Below the pieces are notes generated by a model, which searched no databases, was not told where the DNA came from, and worked only from the letters and a program-made list of their open reading frames with translations. The translations under genes were made by a program, and so were the position numbers. DNA of 64,000 bases from Methylotenera sp. (lineage in GTDB: Bacteria; Pseudomonadota; Gammaproteobacteria; Burkholderiales; Methylophilaceae), in contig NZ_JAQSDC010000060.1 in assembly GCF_029945705.1 (NCBI RefSeq), positions 1 to 64,000 on the forward strand. The letters are read 5' to 3'. Shown one piece after another: positions 17,560 through 25,851 of the stretch; position 1 is the stretch's first letter, and each line of letters opens with the position of its first letter.

Positions 17560-18894
17560 ATGAAAACGTTTGATGAAGCAAAAAAGTTTCTAAAAGATAA
17601 TGATGTTAAGTACATCTTAGCTCAGTTTGTTGATATACATGGTGTTGCTAAGGTTAAGTCAGTGCCTGCCGAACATCTCGGCAGTATTCTTAAAGGCGGC
17701 GCTGGTTTTGCTGGCGGCGCAATTTGGGGCATGGGCATCGCGCCAAATGGTCCAGATTATATGGCGGTTGGTGATTTATCAACCTTGACTTTAATACCTT
17801 GGCAACCAGGGTATGCGCGCATTGTTTGTGATGGGCACGTTAATGAAAAGCCTTATGGCCACGACTCGCGTGTGGTACTCAAGGCTCAAACTGATCGTCT
17901 TGCTAAAAATGGCTGGATTCTTTACACAGGATTAGAGCCTGAATTTTCTTTACTACGTAAAGATGAAAAGGGCGGTATTCATCCTTATGATGAAACTGAT
18001 ACCTTACAAAAGCCTTGTTATGACTATAAAAGCATGTCAAAACAATCTGCGTTTTTAGAGCGATTAACTGAAACACTCATTGCGGCGGGGCTAGATATTT
18101 ACCAAATCGACCATGAAGATGCAAATGGTCAATTTGAAATCAATTACACCTACGCAGACTGCCTAAAAAGTGCAGATGATTACTTGATGTTCAAAATGGC
18201 AGCTAGCCATATTGCCAATGAGTTAGGAATGATTTGTTCATTCATGCCTAAACCATTTGGTAATCGTCCAGGCAATGGTATGCATATGCATATGTCGATT
18301 GGTGATGGTAAAAAAAGCTTGTTCCATGACGACAGCGATACCACTGGTCATGGTTTATCAAAATTAGCCTATCATTTTATGGGCGGTATTCTTGCTCACG
18401 CGCCTGCAATTACGGCGCTAGCTTGCCCAACTGTTAACTCATATAAGCGTCTAGTGGTGAGTCAATCACTCACAGGTTCTACATGGGCGCCCGCGTATAT
18501 TTCATATGGCAATAACAATCGTTCAACCATGGTACGTATTCCGTATGGTCGTTTAGAACTGCGCTTACCAGATGGTAGTTGCAACCCTTATTTAGCCACA
18601 GCGGCAGTGATTGCCGCAGGTCTAGATGGTGTTAAACGCGAACTACATCCAGGCGCTGGTCATGCTAACAATTTATATGATTTATCACCTGCACAAATGC
18701 GTGAACAAGGTATCGGAATATTGCCACAAAGTTTAAGTGAAGCTATAGATGAATTTGAAGGCGATCAAGTCATTCGTGATGCATTGGGTAATTCACTATC
18801 AGAAGAGTTTATCAAAATTAAACGTGCGGAATCGATGGAATATCAGCGCCATGTTTCTGATTGGGAAATCAATCGCTATGTAGAGTTTTTCTAG
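17560..18894 (+). CDS. gmaS: Gamma-glutamylmethylamide synthetase
   Basis: This 444-residue glutamine-synthetase-fold enzyme joins methylamine to glutamate with ATP. The GS beta-grasp is at residues 1-100, the catalytic GLEPEFSLL and [11 protein letters not shown] carry Mg-binding Glu residues, and GNGMHMHMS (about residue 245) supplies the His. [22 protein letters not shown] is the ATP/glutamate region. Clustering with mgd and mgs genes makes GmaS far more likely than a GlnA paralogue. It has a GGGAGAA ribosome site. Confidence 0.92.
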   Translation: MKTFDEAKKFLKDNDVKYILAQFVDIHGVAKVKSVPAEHLGSILKGGAGFAGGAIWGMGIAPNGPDYMAVGDLSTLTLIPWQPGYARIVCDGHVNEKPYGHDSRVVLKAQTDRLAKNGWILYTGLEPEFSLLRKDEKGGIHPYDETDTLQKPCYDYKSMSKQSAFLERLTETLIAAGLDIYQIDHEDANGQFEINYTYADCLKSADDYLMFKMAASHIANELGMICSFMPKPFGNRPGNGMHMHMSIGDGKKSLFHDDSDTTGHGLSKLAYHFMGGILAHAPAITALACPTVNSYKRLVVSQSLTGSTWAPAYISYGNNNRSTMVRIPYGRLELRLPDGSCNPYLATAAVIAAGLDGVKRELHPGAGHANNLYDLSPAQMREQGIGILPQSLSEAIDEFEGDQVIRDALGNSLSEEFIKIKRAESMEYQRHVSDWEINRYVEFF

Positions 18895-18954
18895 GCTTTA
18901 GTTACAGGCTTTATTGTAAAAGTAAAATTTAACTATATTTGTAAGGAGAAAAGT

Positions 18955-19851
18955 ATGTGTGGAATTGTCGGATTATTAGTTAGAAATCCCAAATTGCGTG
19001 ACTCAATTGGTGAACTCATGATGCCTATGTTAATCGGCATGACTGAGCGTGGACCTGACTCAGCTGGTATGGCGATGTTTACGGCGCCAGTAGCGGCGGA
19101 TGCTAGAAAGTTCAGCTTGTTTTCTGGCGCACCAGATTTCAACTGGGCTAAATTAGGCCATCATTTTGAAACACATTTAAGCATCAAGGCTACGGTCGAG
19201 TCAAAAGCCAATCATGCTGTGTTAACAACAACCCTTGAGCCAGCAACAGTAAAAGCGTGGGTGAATGAACATTACCCTCAATTGCATTTATTGTCTGTTG
19301 GTCAGTCAATGGACATCTATAAAGACATTGGAACACCGCAACAAGTGGCAGATCGTTATGACTTTAAAAATTTCAAAGGTACGCACTTGGTTGGTCATAC
19401 ACGTATGGCTACTGAATCTGCTGTAACACCTGCACATGCGCATCCATTTACTGCGGGTGAAGACTGGTGCTTAGTGCATAACGGCTCTTTATCAAATGCA
19501 CATAGCCTACGTCGCAAGTTAGAAAAAGAAGGCATCAACTTTGAAACAGACAACGATACTGAAGCTGCATGCCGCTTTTTGCAATGGCGTATGCGTGAAG
19601 GTGATGATCTTAAAACAGCATTGAATCATGGCTTTGAAGAGCTTGATGGTTTTTACACATTGTTAATGGGTACAAGCACTGAGCTTGCTTTAGTACGCGA
19701 CCCATATGGTTGCAAACCAGCGATTATTGCTGAGCATGATGACTATGTTGCAATTGCTTCTGAGTTCCGCTCATTAGCGCATTTGCCAGATATTAAAAAC
19801 GCGAAGGTGTTCGAGCCTTCACCTAAGGAGATGTATGTATGGAAACTCTAA
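18955..19851 (+). CDS. mgsA: N-methylglutamate synthase subunit A (class II amidotransferase-like)
   Basis: A 298-residue class II glutamine-amidotransferase fold. It begins MCGIVGLLV, with Cys2 as the N-terminal nucleophile, then ERGPDSAGMAMF, GHTRMATESAVTPAHAHPF and DWCLVHNGSLSN. In N-methylglutamate synthase this subunit hydrolyses gamma-glutamylmethylamide and passes methylamine on, as GltB does with ammonia. It has an AAGGAGAAAAG ribosome site. The reading frame overlaps the next gene by 13 bases. Confidence 0.9.
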   Translation: MCGIVGLLVRNPKLRDSIGELMMPMLIGMTERGPDSAGMAMFTAPVAADARKFSLFSGAPDFNWAKLGHHFETHLSIKATVESKANHAVLTTTLEPATVKAWVNEHYPQLHLLSVGQSMDIYKDIGTPQQVADRYDFKNFKGTHLVGHTRMATESAVTPAHAHPFTAGEDWCLVHNGSLSNAHSLRRKLEKEGINFETDNDTEAACRFLQWRMREGDDLKTALNHGFEELDGFYTLLMGTSTELALVRDPYGCKPAIIAEHDDYVAIASEFRSLAHLPDIKNAKVFEPSPKEMYVWKL

Positions 19852-20531
19852 AATTTGATTTGGATACCAAACCACTACGTGAAGTGAATCAATTCCTTCA
19901 CGGTGATGCAGGTAGTCTAAACGGGAAAAAAGTAGTCATTGAGAATCCAAATGGCGCGCATAACGTAGCAGTAGGTTTAAAAGCCGATGTAGACGTAACG
20001 ATTAAAGGCCATGCTGGTTATTACGCAGCAGGTATGAATCAAATCGCTAAAGTGACTATTGAAGGTAGTGCTGGTAGTGGTGTAGCTGAAAACATGATGT
20101 CAGGTGTTGTGCATGTGAAAGGTTTTGCTTCAAATGCAGCTGGTGCAACCGCCAACGGTGGCTTGCTCATCATTGATGGTGATGCTGGTTTACGTTGTGG
20201 TATTGCCTTAAAAGGGGCTGACATTGTGGTTGGTGGTTCTGTAGGTAGTTTCTCAGCTTTCATGGCGCAAGCAGGTAACTTTGTTATCTTGGGTGACGCT
20301 GGTGATGGCCTTGGTGACTCAATCTATGAAGCTAAGTTATTTGTTCGCGGTACGGTCAAAAGCCTAGGCGCGGATTGCGAAGAAAAAACAATGAATGCAG
20401 AAGATAAGCAAATTCTAGCTGATTTGTTGAAAAAATCAGGTCACGCAGATGTCAGCCCAGATAGCTTTAAGCAATACGGCTCTGCTCGCACCTTGTACCA
20501 CTTCCATGTTGATAATGCAGGAGCATACTAA
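19839..20531 (+). CDS. mgsB: N-methylglutamate synthase subunit B (GXGXG domain)
   Basis: This 230-residue protein is a stand-alone GltB C-terminal (GXGXG) beta-helix domain. Repeats of G-x-x-G spacing appear as DVTIKGHAGYYAAGMNQ, VTIEGSAGSGVAENMMSG, LIIDGDAGLRCGIALKG and FVILGDAGDGLGDS. It is structural in glutamate synthase, linking the amidotransferase and synthase domains. It overlaps mgsA, and mgsC begins 2 bases after its end, giving tight coupling. Confidence 0.9.
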   Translation: METLKFDLDTKPLREVNQFLHGDAGSLNGKKVVIENPNGAHNVAVGLKADVDVTIKGHAGYYAAGMNQIAKVTIEGSAGSGVAENMMSGVVHVKGFASNAAGATANGGLLIIDGDAGLRCGIALKGADIVVGGSVGSFSAFMAQAGNFVILGDAGDGLGDSIYEAKLFVRGTVKSLGADCEEKTMNAEDKQILADLLKKSGHADVSPDSFKQYGSARTLYHFHVDNAGAY

Positions 20532-20532
20532 A

Positions 20533-21894
20533 ATGAGTGACGATAAATCTAAAGAAATACATAAAATTCCTCAAACCACGCCGCGTTACTCTGCAACGTT
20601 TGATGAATATACCAACTCGGAAATCAGACGTGCAGCCGCAACCGGCATTTATGACATTCGTGGTGCAGGTTCAAAACGTAAGTTGCCGCACTTTGATGAC
20701 TTGCTATTCCTAGGCGCATCAGTCAGCCGTTACCCATTAGAAGGCTACCGTGAAAAGTGCGGTACAGATGTAGTGTTGGGCACACGCTTTGCTAAAAAAC
20801 CAATTCATTTGAAAACCCCAGTGACCATTGCTGGTATGAGTTTTGGTTCATTATCAGGTCCAGCTAAAGAGTCATTAGGTCGCGGTGCAACCGCAGCTGG
20901 TACAAGTACAACGACTGGTGACGGTGGTATGACACAAGAAGAGCGTGGTCATTCTACAACGCTAGTTTATCAATACCTACCTTCACGTTACGGTATGAAT
21001 CCAGACGATTTACGTAAAGCAGATGCGATTGAGTTGGTGATTGGTCAAGGCGCTAAACCAGGCGGCGGCGGTATGTTGCTTGGTCAAAAAATTACTGCGC
21101 GTGTAGCAAAAATGCGTTGCTTGCCAGAAGGTATCGACCAACGTTCATCATGTCGCCACCCTGACTGGACAGGTCCAGATGACTTAGAAATTAAAATCGC
21201 TGAACTACGTGAGATTACCGATTGGGAAAAACCAATTTACGTGAAAATTGGTGCGACTCGCCCTTACTTCGATGTGGCACTTGCGGTTAAAGCAGGCGCT
21301 GATGTAGTGGTGCTAGACGGCATGCAAGGCGGTACTGCTGCAACTCAAGAGGTGTTTATTGAGCATGTAGGCTTACCCATTTTAGCTGCGATTCGTCCAG
21401 CAGTGAAAGCATTGCAGGATTTGGGTGTTTATCGCAACGGTAAAGATAGCGTTCAGTTGGTTGTTTCTGGTGGTATTCGTAACGGTGCGGACGTGGCTAA
21501 GGCGATTGCTTTAGGTGCTGATGCTGTAGCAATCGGTACAGCTGCATTGATCGCATTAGGTGACAATGACCCGCATTTAGAAGCTGAATACAACAAACTT
21601 GGTACTACTGCTGGTGCTTATGATGACTGGCATGAAGGTAAAGATCCTGCAGGTATTACAACGCAAGATCCTGAATTGATGAAACGTGTTGATCCTATCA
21701 AAGCTGGTCATCGTTTGGCTAACTACATTGCGGTGATGACCATGGAAGCGCAAGTAGTTGCACGTGCTTGCGGTAAGTCACATTTGCATAATTTAGAGCC
21801 AGAAGATTTGGTGGCATTAACAATCGAAGCCTCAGCAATGGCACAAGTGCCTTTAGCTGGTACAAGCTGGATTCCAGGAGTGACTAAATTCTAA
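20533..21894 (+). CDS. mgsC: N-methylglutamate synthase subunit C (FMN synthase domain)
   Basis: A 453-residue GltB-type synthase domain. Features in order: TPVTIAGMSFGSLSGPAKESLGRGA, TGDGGMTQEER, GQGAKPGGGGMLLGQKI, IYVKIGATRPYFDVALAVKAGADVVVLDGMQGGTAA and SGGIRNGADVAKAIALGADAVAIGT, the TIM-barrel FMN site. It adds methylamine to 2-oxoglutarate to give N-methylglutamate. ATG at 20533 follows AGGAGCA. A longer frame to 20449 lies inside mgsB and is rejected. Confidence 0.92.
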   Translation: MSDDKSKEIHKIPQTTPRYSATFDEYTNSEIRRAAATGIYDIRGAGSKRKLPHFDDLLFLGASVSRYPLEGYREKCGTDVVLGTRFAKKPIHLKTPVTIAGMSFGSLSGPAKESLGRGATAAGTSTTTGDGGMTQEERGHSTTLVYQYLPSRYGMNPDDLRKADAIELVIGQGAKPGGGGMLLGQKITARVAKMRCLPEGIDQRSSCRHPDWTGPDDLEIKIAELREITDWEKPIYVKIGATRPYFDVALAVKAGADVVVLDGMQGGTAATQEVFIEHVGLPILAAIRPAVKALQDLGVYRNGKDSVQLVVSGGIRNGADVAKAIALGADAVAIGTAALIALGDNDPHLEAEYNKLGTTAGAYDDWHEGKDPAGITTQDPELMKRVDPIKAGHRLANYIAVMTMEAQVVARACGKSHLHNLEPEDLVALTIEASAMAQVPLAGTSWIPGVTKF

Positions 21895-21917
21895 TTCTTT
21901 TCTAAAAGTTTTCCCTA

Positions 21918-21936
21918 CCCAATTTTATTGGGCTTT
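21918..21936 (+). terminator. Short hairpin after mgsC
   Basis: CCCAAT (21918-21923), loop TTT and ATTGGG (21927-21932) form a perfect 6-bp stem followed by CTTTAT. The T-run is weak, so termination may be partial. A much longer inverted repeat starts within a few bases. Confidence 0.45.
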
Positions 21937-21937
21937 A

Positions 21938-22042
21938 TGAGGGTATGCGTAATGGATAGTTTTTTCTACTTTAAGGCGGGTTCATCCTCCAACTACCAAA
22001 TTAAGGTAGAAAAAACATTCATATTAAATGCGCATACCCTCA
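21938..22042. repeat. Long imperfect inverted repeat (about 105 bp)
   Basis: TGAGGGTATGCG at 21938-21949 is the perfect inverted complement of CGCATACCCTCA at 22031-22042. Inside, AGTTTTTTCTAC and GTAGAAAAAACATT also pair, giving a long interrupted stem with a loop of about 30 bases, then a CTTTTTATTT run. It lies between mgsC and the small membrane genes. It may be a structured terminator/leader or a MITE-like insertion. No coding frame is credible here. Confidence 0.6.
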
Positions 22043-22232
22043 CTTTTTATTTGTGCGGCTTAACCATAGCTGCATTTTTTTCGTCTATACAAACTGCTTC
22101 ATTACCAAACCCATGTCGATATTTAATTAACTTACCATTTTGGTGACTACGGTAATCGTTCTTTTAACAGGTTTTTGTCACACGTTTTATTTCACAGGTA
22201 TTCCAATTTATAAAAAATATGAGGAGAGTGTT

Positions 22233-22529
22233 ATGAGAGATGATAATAAAAAACGAATGAATGACATGTATATGCGAGACTGCCTGATGGCTTGGTTCGA
22301 TGTTGCATTGTTATGGGCTGCTGTCATTTTTGTGTTAATCGCAATATTAGGCATAGTGAAAGACGACAACATTCGCTCAGTACTGTACGTGGCTAGCTTT
22401 ATGTTGATGCTTTTTAATACAGCATCAGTTTTTGCGATGACCAAGCACTTCAAAGAAGATAAAGACTTCATCTATGGTTTAGACATCAAACATCTAGACG
22501 CCAACCGTGCCGCTAAAATCAGCCATTAG
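22233..22529 (+). CDS. Small membrane protein, two helices
   Basis: A 98-residue protein of unknown family. The start at 22233 is set by GAGGAGAGTGTT just upstream. Two hydrophobic helices are seen near residues 22-45 (VALLWAAVIFVLIAILGIV) and 52-72 (LYVASFMLMLFNTASVFAM), joined by a short charged KDDN turn, with a charged N-terminus (RDDNKKR) and C-terminus. It is the first of three small membrane proteins that lead straight into the permease gene, with spacings of 9, 26 and about 0 bases, so the four are one unit. An accessory role in amine transport is inferred. Confidence 0.75.
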   Translation: MRDDNKKRMNDMYMRDCLMAWFDVALLWAAVIFVLIAILGIVKDDNIRSVLYVASFMLMLFNTASVFAMTKHFKEDKDFIYGLDIKHLDANRAAKISH

Positions 22530-22538
22530 GAGAAACGT

Positions 22539-22931
22539 ATGAGTAAAAACTATACCCCTCCAAAACAGGGCATGTTTGGTCAAATTTTTGACACAATTTT
22601 AGTGCTAGTCTTGGTTTATGCCAGCCTGATGGTGCCATTGCTATTTAAGGCAGAAGCAAAAGCTGAGGCCGCAGCAGCAAGTGCATCAGCACATGTGCAG
22701 GTAAGTTGGCAGTCGTTAGGTCAGAATGAAATACAGCAACAGCAATGGGTGAAACTTGGCTATGACCCAGAAAAGGCAGCAACATTAATTAACAGCAGAT
22801 TCGATTACACCATTGATCCACTAATGTTGATTATTACCATACTTGTGGTTGCTGGCTACTTCATCTTTATGTTGAAGGTGTCAGATAAACAATACCGCGA
22901 AGTCATTAGAGAAAAATTCGATAATAAATAG
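22539..22931 (+). CDS. Small membrane protein, two helices with Ala-rich extracytoplasmic segment
   Basis: A 130-residue protein, family not recognised. A first helix lies near residues 15-36 (IFDTILVLVLVYASLMVPLLF), then an Ala/Glu-rich stretch (KAEAKAEAAAASASA), a segment with DPEKAATLINSRFDYTIDP, and a second helix near residues 95-113 (LMLIITILVVAGYFIFML) with a charged cytoplasmic tail. An AGGAGAAACG ribosome site lies 4-5 bases before the start. It occupies the middle of the permease cassette. The domain between the helices could face the periplasm. Confidence 0.75.
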   Translation: MSKNYTPPKQGMFGQIFDTILVLVLVYASLMVPLLFKAEAKAEAAAASASAHVQVSWQSLGQNEIQQQQWVKLGYDPEKAATLINSRFDYTIDPLMLIITILVVAGYFIFMLKVSDKQYREVIREKFDNK

Positions 22932-22957
22932 TTGCTCACTTTAAAGGGAGAAATATC

Positions 22958-23140
22958 ATGAAGTTTTGGGATATTCTGGTGTATGCAGCATGGAGCATAT
23001 CAGCGGTCATGTTGGTTTGGATGGTAGTAGATGCATTTATGATTTCTTCGCAATACGACGAAGAATATTTGATGAGTTCACGTGAAGGTGGTGAAGACGA
23101 TGTCGTTCACGGCGTTCATTTAGAAGAAGGGAACTCATAA
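22958..23140 (+). CDS. Small single-helix membrane protein
   Basis: A 60-residue protein with one membrane helix (about residues 5-29, ILVYAAWSISAVMLVWMVVDAFM) and an acidic tail rich in Glu and Asp (YDEEYLM, GGEDD, LEEGNS). The stop codon overlaps the start of the permease gene by one base (TAATGG), which means tight translational coupling. Such coupling to a transporter gene is usual for small regulatory or stabilising subunits. No family is recognised. Confidence 0.75.
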   Translation: MKFWDILVYAAWSISAVMLVWMVVDAFMISSQYDEEYLMSSREGGEDDVVHGVHLEEGNS

Positions 23141-24534
23141 TGGCTAAAGATAAAATTACGACTTCTAATAGTAAGCCTATCGCGATGCTTAAAGTACTCA
23201 ACCCATTCCATATATGGGCTTTGGGTGTTGGTATTGTGCTGGTGGGTGAGTTTATGGGCTGGAACTTTACGGTAGGCAAGGGCGGCGCTTACGCCTCACT
23301 CATTGCTTGTTGGGTGATTGGTTTGCTATACACCTGTGTAGCGATGATAGACTCGGAAGTTACTTCAACAGTGGCAGCGGCAGGCGGGCAATATACGCAG
23401 GCTAAGCATATTGTCGGGCCGCTAATGGCGTTTAATGTGGGGCTTTACCTAGTGATGGCTTATACCATGTTGTGTGCTGCCGATGCCTTGGTGGTGGGTG
23501 ACCTCATGAAGTCTGGTGCTGAGGTAATGGGATATGCCAACTTAGATACCAAGCCATTTGTGGTGTTGACGGTGGCTTTTCTTGCCTGGCTCAATTATCG
23601 CGGCGTGTTTGCCACACTGACGCTTAACTTAGTCATTACCTTTCTTGCCTTTGCCTCTTTGATTGTTTTATTTCTATCAGTAGACCCATTACATCAAGGC
23701 GTGATACTTCAACATCAAGCACTGCTCACAGATTTGCCATATGGTTGGATTGGTGTAGTGGCTGCCCTGCAATTTGGTATGTGGTATTACTTGGGTATTG
23801 AAGGTACGTGTCAGGCGGCAGAAGAGGTTCGCTCAGCAGGTCGTTCTATTCCACTTGGTACAATGGGCGGTATGATGACTTTGTTAGTCGCTGCGACGAT
23901 TACATGGTTTGTAGCAACAGGCTTGATGCCTTGGCAATATTTAGGGCAAGCAGTCACACCTATGTACGATGCGGCAACTTTGTTAGGTAGTAGTCAGTTG
24001 CAGTTGATGTTATTTGTGGCTACGGCTTTTGCTGCGATTGCTTCAGCAAATGGCTGTATCAACGATGCGTCACGCGCTTGGTTCTCATTAGGTCGTGACC
24101 GTTACATGCCAGTTTTCTTTGGTGCTATTCATCCTAAATACCGCACACCTTATCGTTCAGTACTATTTTTAGTGCCAATTGCGATTTCGTTTGCGTTTAC
24201 TGGGTTGTTGGATCAAGTGATTACATTCTCTATCCTATCTGGCTTGCTTGGCTATACTTTCATGACGTTTAACATGATTAAATTCAGAAAAATGTGGCCA
24301 TTAGGATCAATACACCGTGGTTATATTCATCCGTTTCATCCGATACCAGCGATTACATTACTAACCTTATGTTGCGCGACTTATTTTGCAACGTTCTTGG
24401 GTTACGGTGCATCACTGTTATCAATCATGGCGTTCTATATCTTGGCATCTATCTGGTTTGTATTACGTCGTTACAAATACGTAAAACGTGCAGATCAATT
24501 CACAATGCCTTGGCCTCGCCCAAAAGGTTATTAA
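23140..24534 (+). CDS. APC superfamily amine/amino acid permease
   Basis: A 464-residue permease with about 12 hydrophobic helices, related to the ethanolamine/amino-acid permeases of the APC superfamily. The first helix contains GEFMGWNFTVGKGG. ALQFGMWYYLGIEGTCQAAEEV is the helix 6-7 substrate region. ANGCINDASRAWFSLGRDRYMP lies in the loop before helix 9. Coupled to three small membrane proteins and directly after the N-methylglutamate genes, it is a candidate methylamine importer. Substrate is inferred from position only. Confidence 0.85.
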   Translation: MAKDKITTSNSKPIAMLKVLNPFHIWALGVGIVLVGEFMGWNFTVGKGGAYASLIACWVIGLLYTCVAMIDSEVTSTVAAAGGQYTQAKHIVGPLMAFNVGLYLVMAYTMLCAADALVVGDLMKSGAEVMGYANLDTKPFVVLTVAFLAWLNYRGVFATLTLNLVITFLAFASLIVLFLSVDPLHQGVILQHQALLTDLPYGWIGVVAALQFGMWYYLGIEGTCQAAEEVRSAGRSIPLGTMGGMMTLLVAATITWFVATGLMPWQYLGQAVTPMYDAATLLGSSQLQLMLFVATAFAAIASANGCINDASRAWFSLGRDRYMPVFFGAIHPKYRTPYRSVLFLVPIAISFAFTGLLDQVITFSILSGLLGYTFMTFNMIKFRKMWPLGSIHRGYIHPFHPIPAITLLTLCCATYFATFLGYGASLLSIMAFYILASIWFVLRRYKYVKRADQFTMPWPRPKGY

Positions 24535-24558
24535 GCTTACCCATTGATATAAACCATT

Positions 24559-24582
24559 GGCAGCGGCTTAAACACCGCTGCC
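24559..24582 (+). terminator. Intercistronic hairpin after the permease
   Basis: GGCAGCGG (24559-24566) and CCGCTGCC (24575-24582) form a perfect 8-bp GC-rich stem with an 8-base loop but no T-run. The next gene's AAGG ribosome site follows at once. It may shield the permease mRNA 3' end or attenuate transcription. Confidence 0.4.
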
Positions 24583-24596
24583 ACATAAGGCTTAAT

Positions 24597-25277
24597 ATGA
24601 ATATAGTCGTTTTGCTGTTACTCAGTGTGATGCTTGTGATGTTATATCGCAAATATCAGCATGCAGTAAGTTACCGAGCCGATGCTAGAGGTCGGATATT
24701 TGACGAGTGTGCGCCATTACTGGCAAATACGCAGCAACGTTTAGATAAAGCAAATCTACCAATACTTGAAGGTGATTACAGCGGCTACAAGGTATCACTA
24801 AGTATTGTTGAAGATACACTTGGCTGGCGAAAAGTGCCTCCACTATGGCTGTTAATTAAAGTGGACGCGCATGTGCAAAGTATGGGCACCTTAGATTACA
24901 TTGTTAGGCCATCAAATAACGAGTTCTATAGCCCTTCATGGCAATGGAATGGCAATTTAGCTATTCCAGCAAGTTGGCCGCAACATGCAATTCTGAAGTA
25001 TCAACATGAAGCTGTTGATTTGGATTTAATCGACTCGTTCCTACCTAAACTATTTGCTGATGCAAATATGAAGGAGTTATTAGTCACCCCCAACTTTATT
25101 AGATTGACCTACATGGTTAAGCAGGCTGAACGAGGTGAATACCTCATCATGCGAAATGCTATTTACGAAAACACTCCAGTTGCTAAAAATATAGTAGAAG
25201 CTTTACTAAAGCAGGCTATCGCTATACGGATAAACATAGAAAGCTCAGGAGCTGTTTTAAAAGCCCAAGCGGCTTAA
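24597..25277 (+). CDS. Membrane-anchored protein of unknown function
   Basis: A 226-residue protein with one N-terminal helix (MNIVVLLLLSVMLVMLYRKY) and a long soluble region, family not recognised. The start at 24597 is preceded by ATAAGG. The frame is open further upstream but that part lies inside the permease gene. The body has alternating strand-like patterns (YKVSLSIVEDTLGWRKVPPLWLLIKVDAH) and a C-terminal helical stretch. It lies between the permease and another small membrane protein, so a link to amine uptake is possible but unproven. Confidence 0.65.
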   Translation: MNIVVLLLLSVMLVMLYRKYQHAVSYRADARGRIFDECAPLLANTQQRLDKANLPILEGDYSGYKVSLSIVEDTLGWRKVPPLWLLIKVDAHVQSMGTLDYIVRPSNNEFYSPSWQWNGNLAIPASWPQHAILKYQHEAVDLDLIDSFLPKLFADANMKELLVTPNFIRLTYMVKQAERGEYLIMRNAIYENTPVAKNIVEALLKQAIAIRINIESSGAVLKAQAA

Positions 25278-25289
25278 ACAAAGGAATAT

Positions 25290-25583
25290 ATGACATTAAA
25301 CGATCACCAACCTTTACAAAAACCGTTAGACGCAAAACTAGTATTACTTGTCGCTATTTTCCTGCCAGGGATGGGGCAGGTAATCAATAATGCGCCAAAG
25401 CGAGGTTTCTTTATGGCGTGCTTTATGATTATTCTCGGACTGATCACTTTTAACTTAGCGCAACCGCATATTTCAATGGTAGGCAAGCTTTCTGGTGGAA
25501 TTTTCATTTATGCGATTTCTATTTTAGATGCTTATTATTGGGCAAAATATCGCATGGAATATTTTCAAGCGAGCATTGATTAA
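25290..25583 (+). CDS. Small membrane protein (TM2/DUF5683-like)
   Basis: A 97-residue protein with three hydrophobic segments: LVLLVAIFLPGMGQVINN near residues 18-35, FFMACFMIILGLITFNLA near 41-58, and GGIFIYAISILDAYYWAKY near 70-88. The PGMGQ-x-N and DAYYWAK patterns resemble small membrane proteins of the TM2/DUF5683 kind. It has an AAAGGAATAT ribosome site. It is the last gene before a strong terminator at 25,724-25,775. Confidence 0.6.
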   Translation: MTLNDHQPLQKPLDAKLVLLVAIFLPGMGQVINNAPKRGFFMACFMIILGLITFNLAQPHISMVGKLSGGIFIYAISILDAYYWAKYRMEYFQASID

Positions 25584-25613
25584 GCGTTAACGTGTGTTTG
25601 GCATACCTACCCA

Positions 25614-25636
25614 AACGTAGTAGTACTTAAAGAGAA
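25614..25636. promoter_or_regulatory. Weak NarL-like element upstream of folE2
   Basis: ACGTAGTAGTACTTAAAGAGAAT contains TACTTAA flanked by a TAGTA block and GAGAA, related to the TACTACTTAAGAG core of the dmm site. Each candidate half has only about five of seven matches. It is listed as a possible member of the family, not as an independent site. Confidence 0.25.
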
Positions 25637-25670
25637 TTGTTTAGAAAGCAACCAAGAATGAGAATGTATT

Positions 25671-25708
25671 ACGTAAGTTTGACGATAAGTCATCTCCTAA
25701 TCTTACGT
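25671..25708 (+). promoter_or_regulatory. Hairpin preceding the terminator upstream of folE2
   Basis: ACGTAAG at 25671-25677 pairs with CTTACGT at 25702-25708 across a 24-base loop. The strong terminator begins 16 bases later, and folE2 starts 144 bases after the hairpin. The pair could be an attenuator leader or simply 3' untranslated sequence of the preceding gene. No known riboswitch class was recognised. Confidence 0.3.
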
Positions 25709-25723
25709 TAAGTAGCAACCTTA

Positions 25724-25775
25724 AAGGAGGCAAGCTGTTTACATTTGAGTTTGCACTTGCCTCCTTCTTTTTTTA
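25724..25775 (+). terminator. Strong intrinsic terminator before folE2
   Basis: AAGGAGGCAAG (25724-25734) and CTTGCCTCCTT (25756-25766) form a perfect 11-bp stem with a 21-base loop, followed by CTTTTTTTT. It ends the permease cluster or attenuates folE2. Confidence 0.88.
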
Positions 25776-25851
25776 AGGACTTTTACATTGTGGCTCAGTA
25801 CATAATTCAAACGATTGGTATGAATATAGTAATTTAAGAAAGAAGATATAG

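Noticed and set aside
20449-20532. Longer N-terminus for mgsC
   Set aside because: It lies inside mgsB, and the ATG at 20533 has a good ribosome site and matches the family start.
12287-21894. Possibility that mgd genes are sarcosine oxidase and mgs genes glutamate synthase parts
   Set aside because: The joint presence of gmaS and three separate GltB-like domains in order A-B-C is specific to the N-methylglutamate pathway.
24294-24596. Upstream extension of the 24597 gene
   Set aside because: It overlaps the end of the permease in another frame. The ATG at 24597 has its own ribosome site and starts a clear membrane helix.
25584-25851. FMN riboswitch or Zur box upstream of folE2-ribB
   Set aside because: No conserved RFN-element core or Zur-type palindrome could be found; only a hairpin and a terminator are present.
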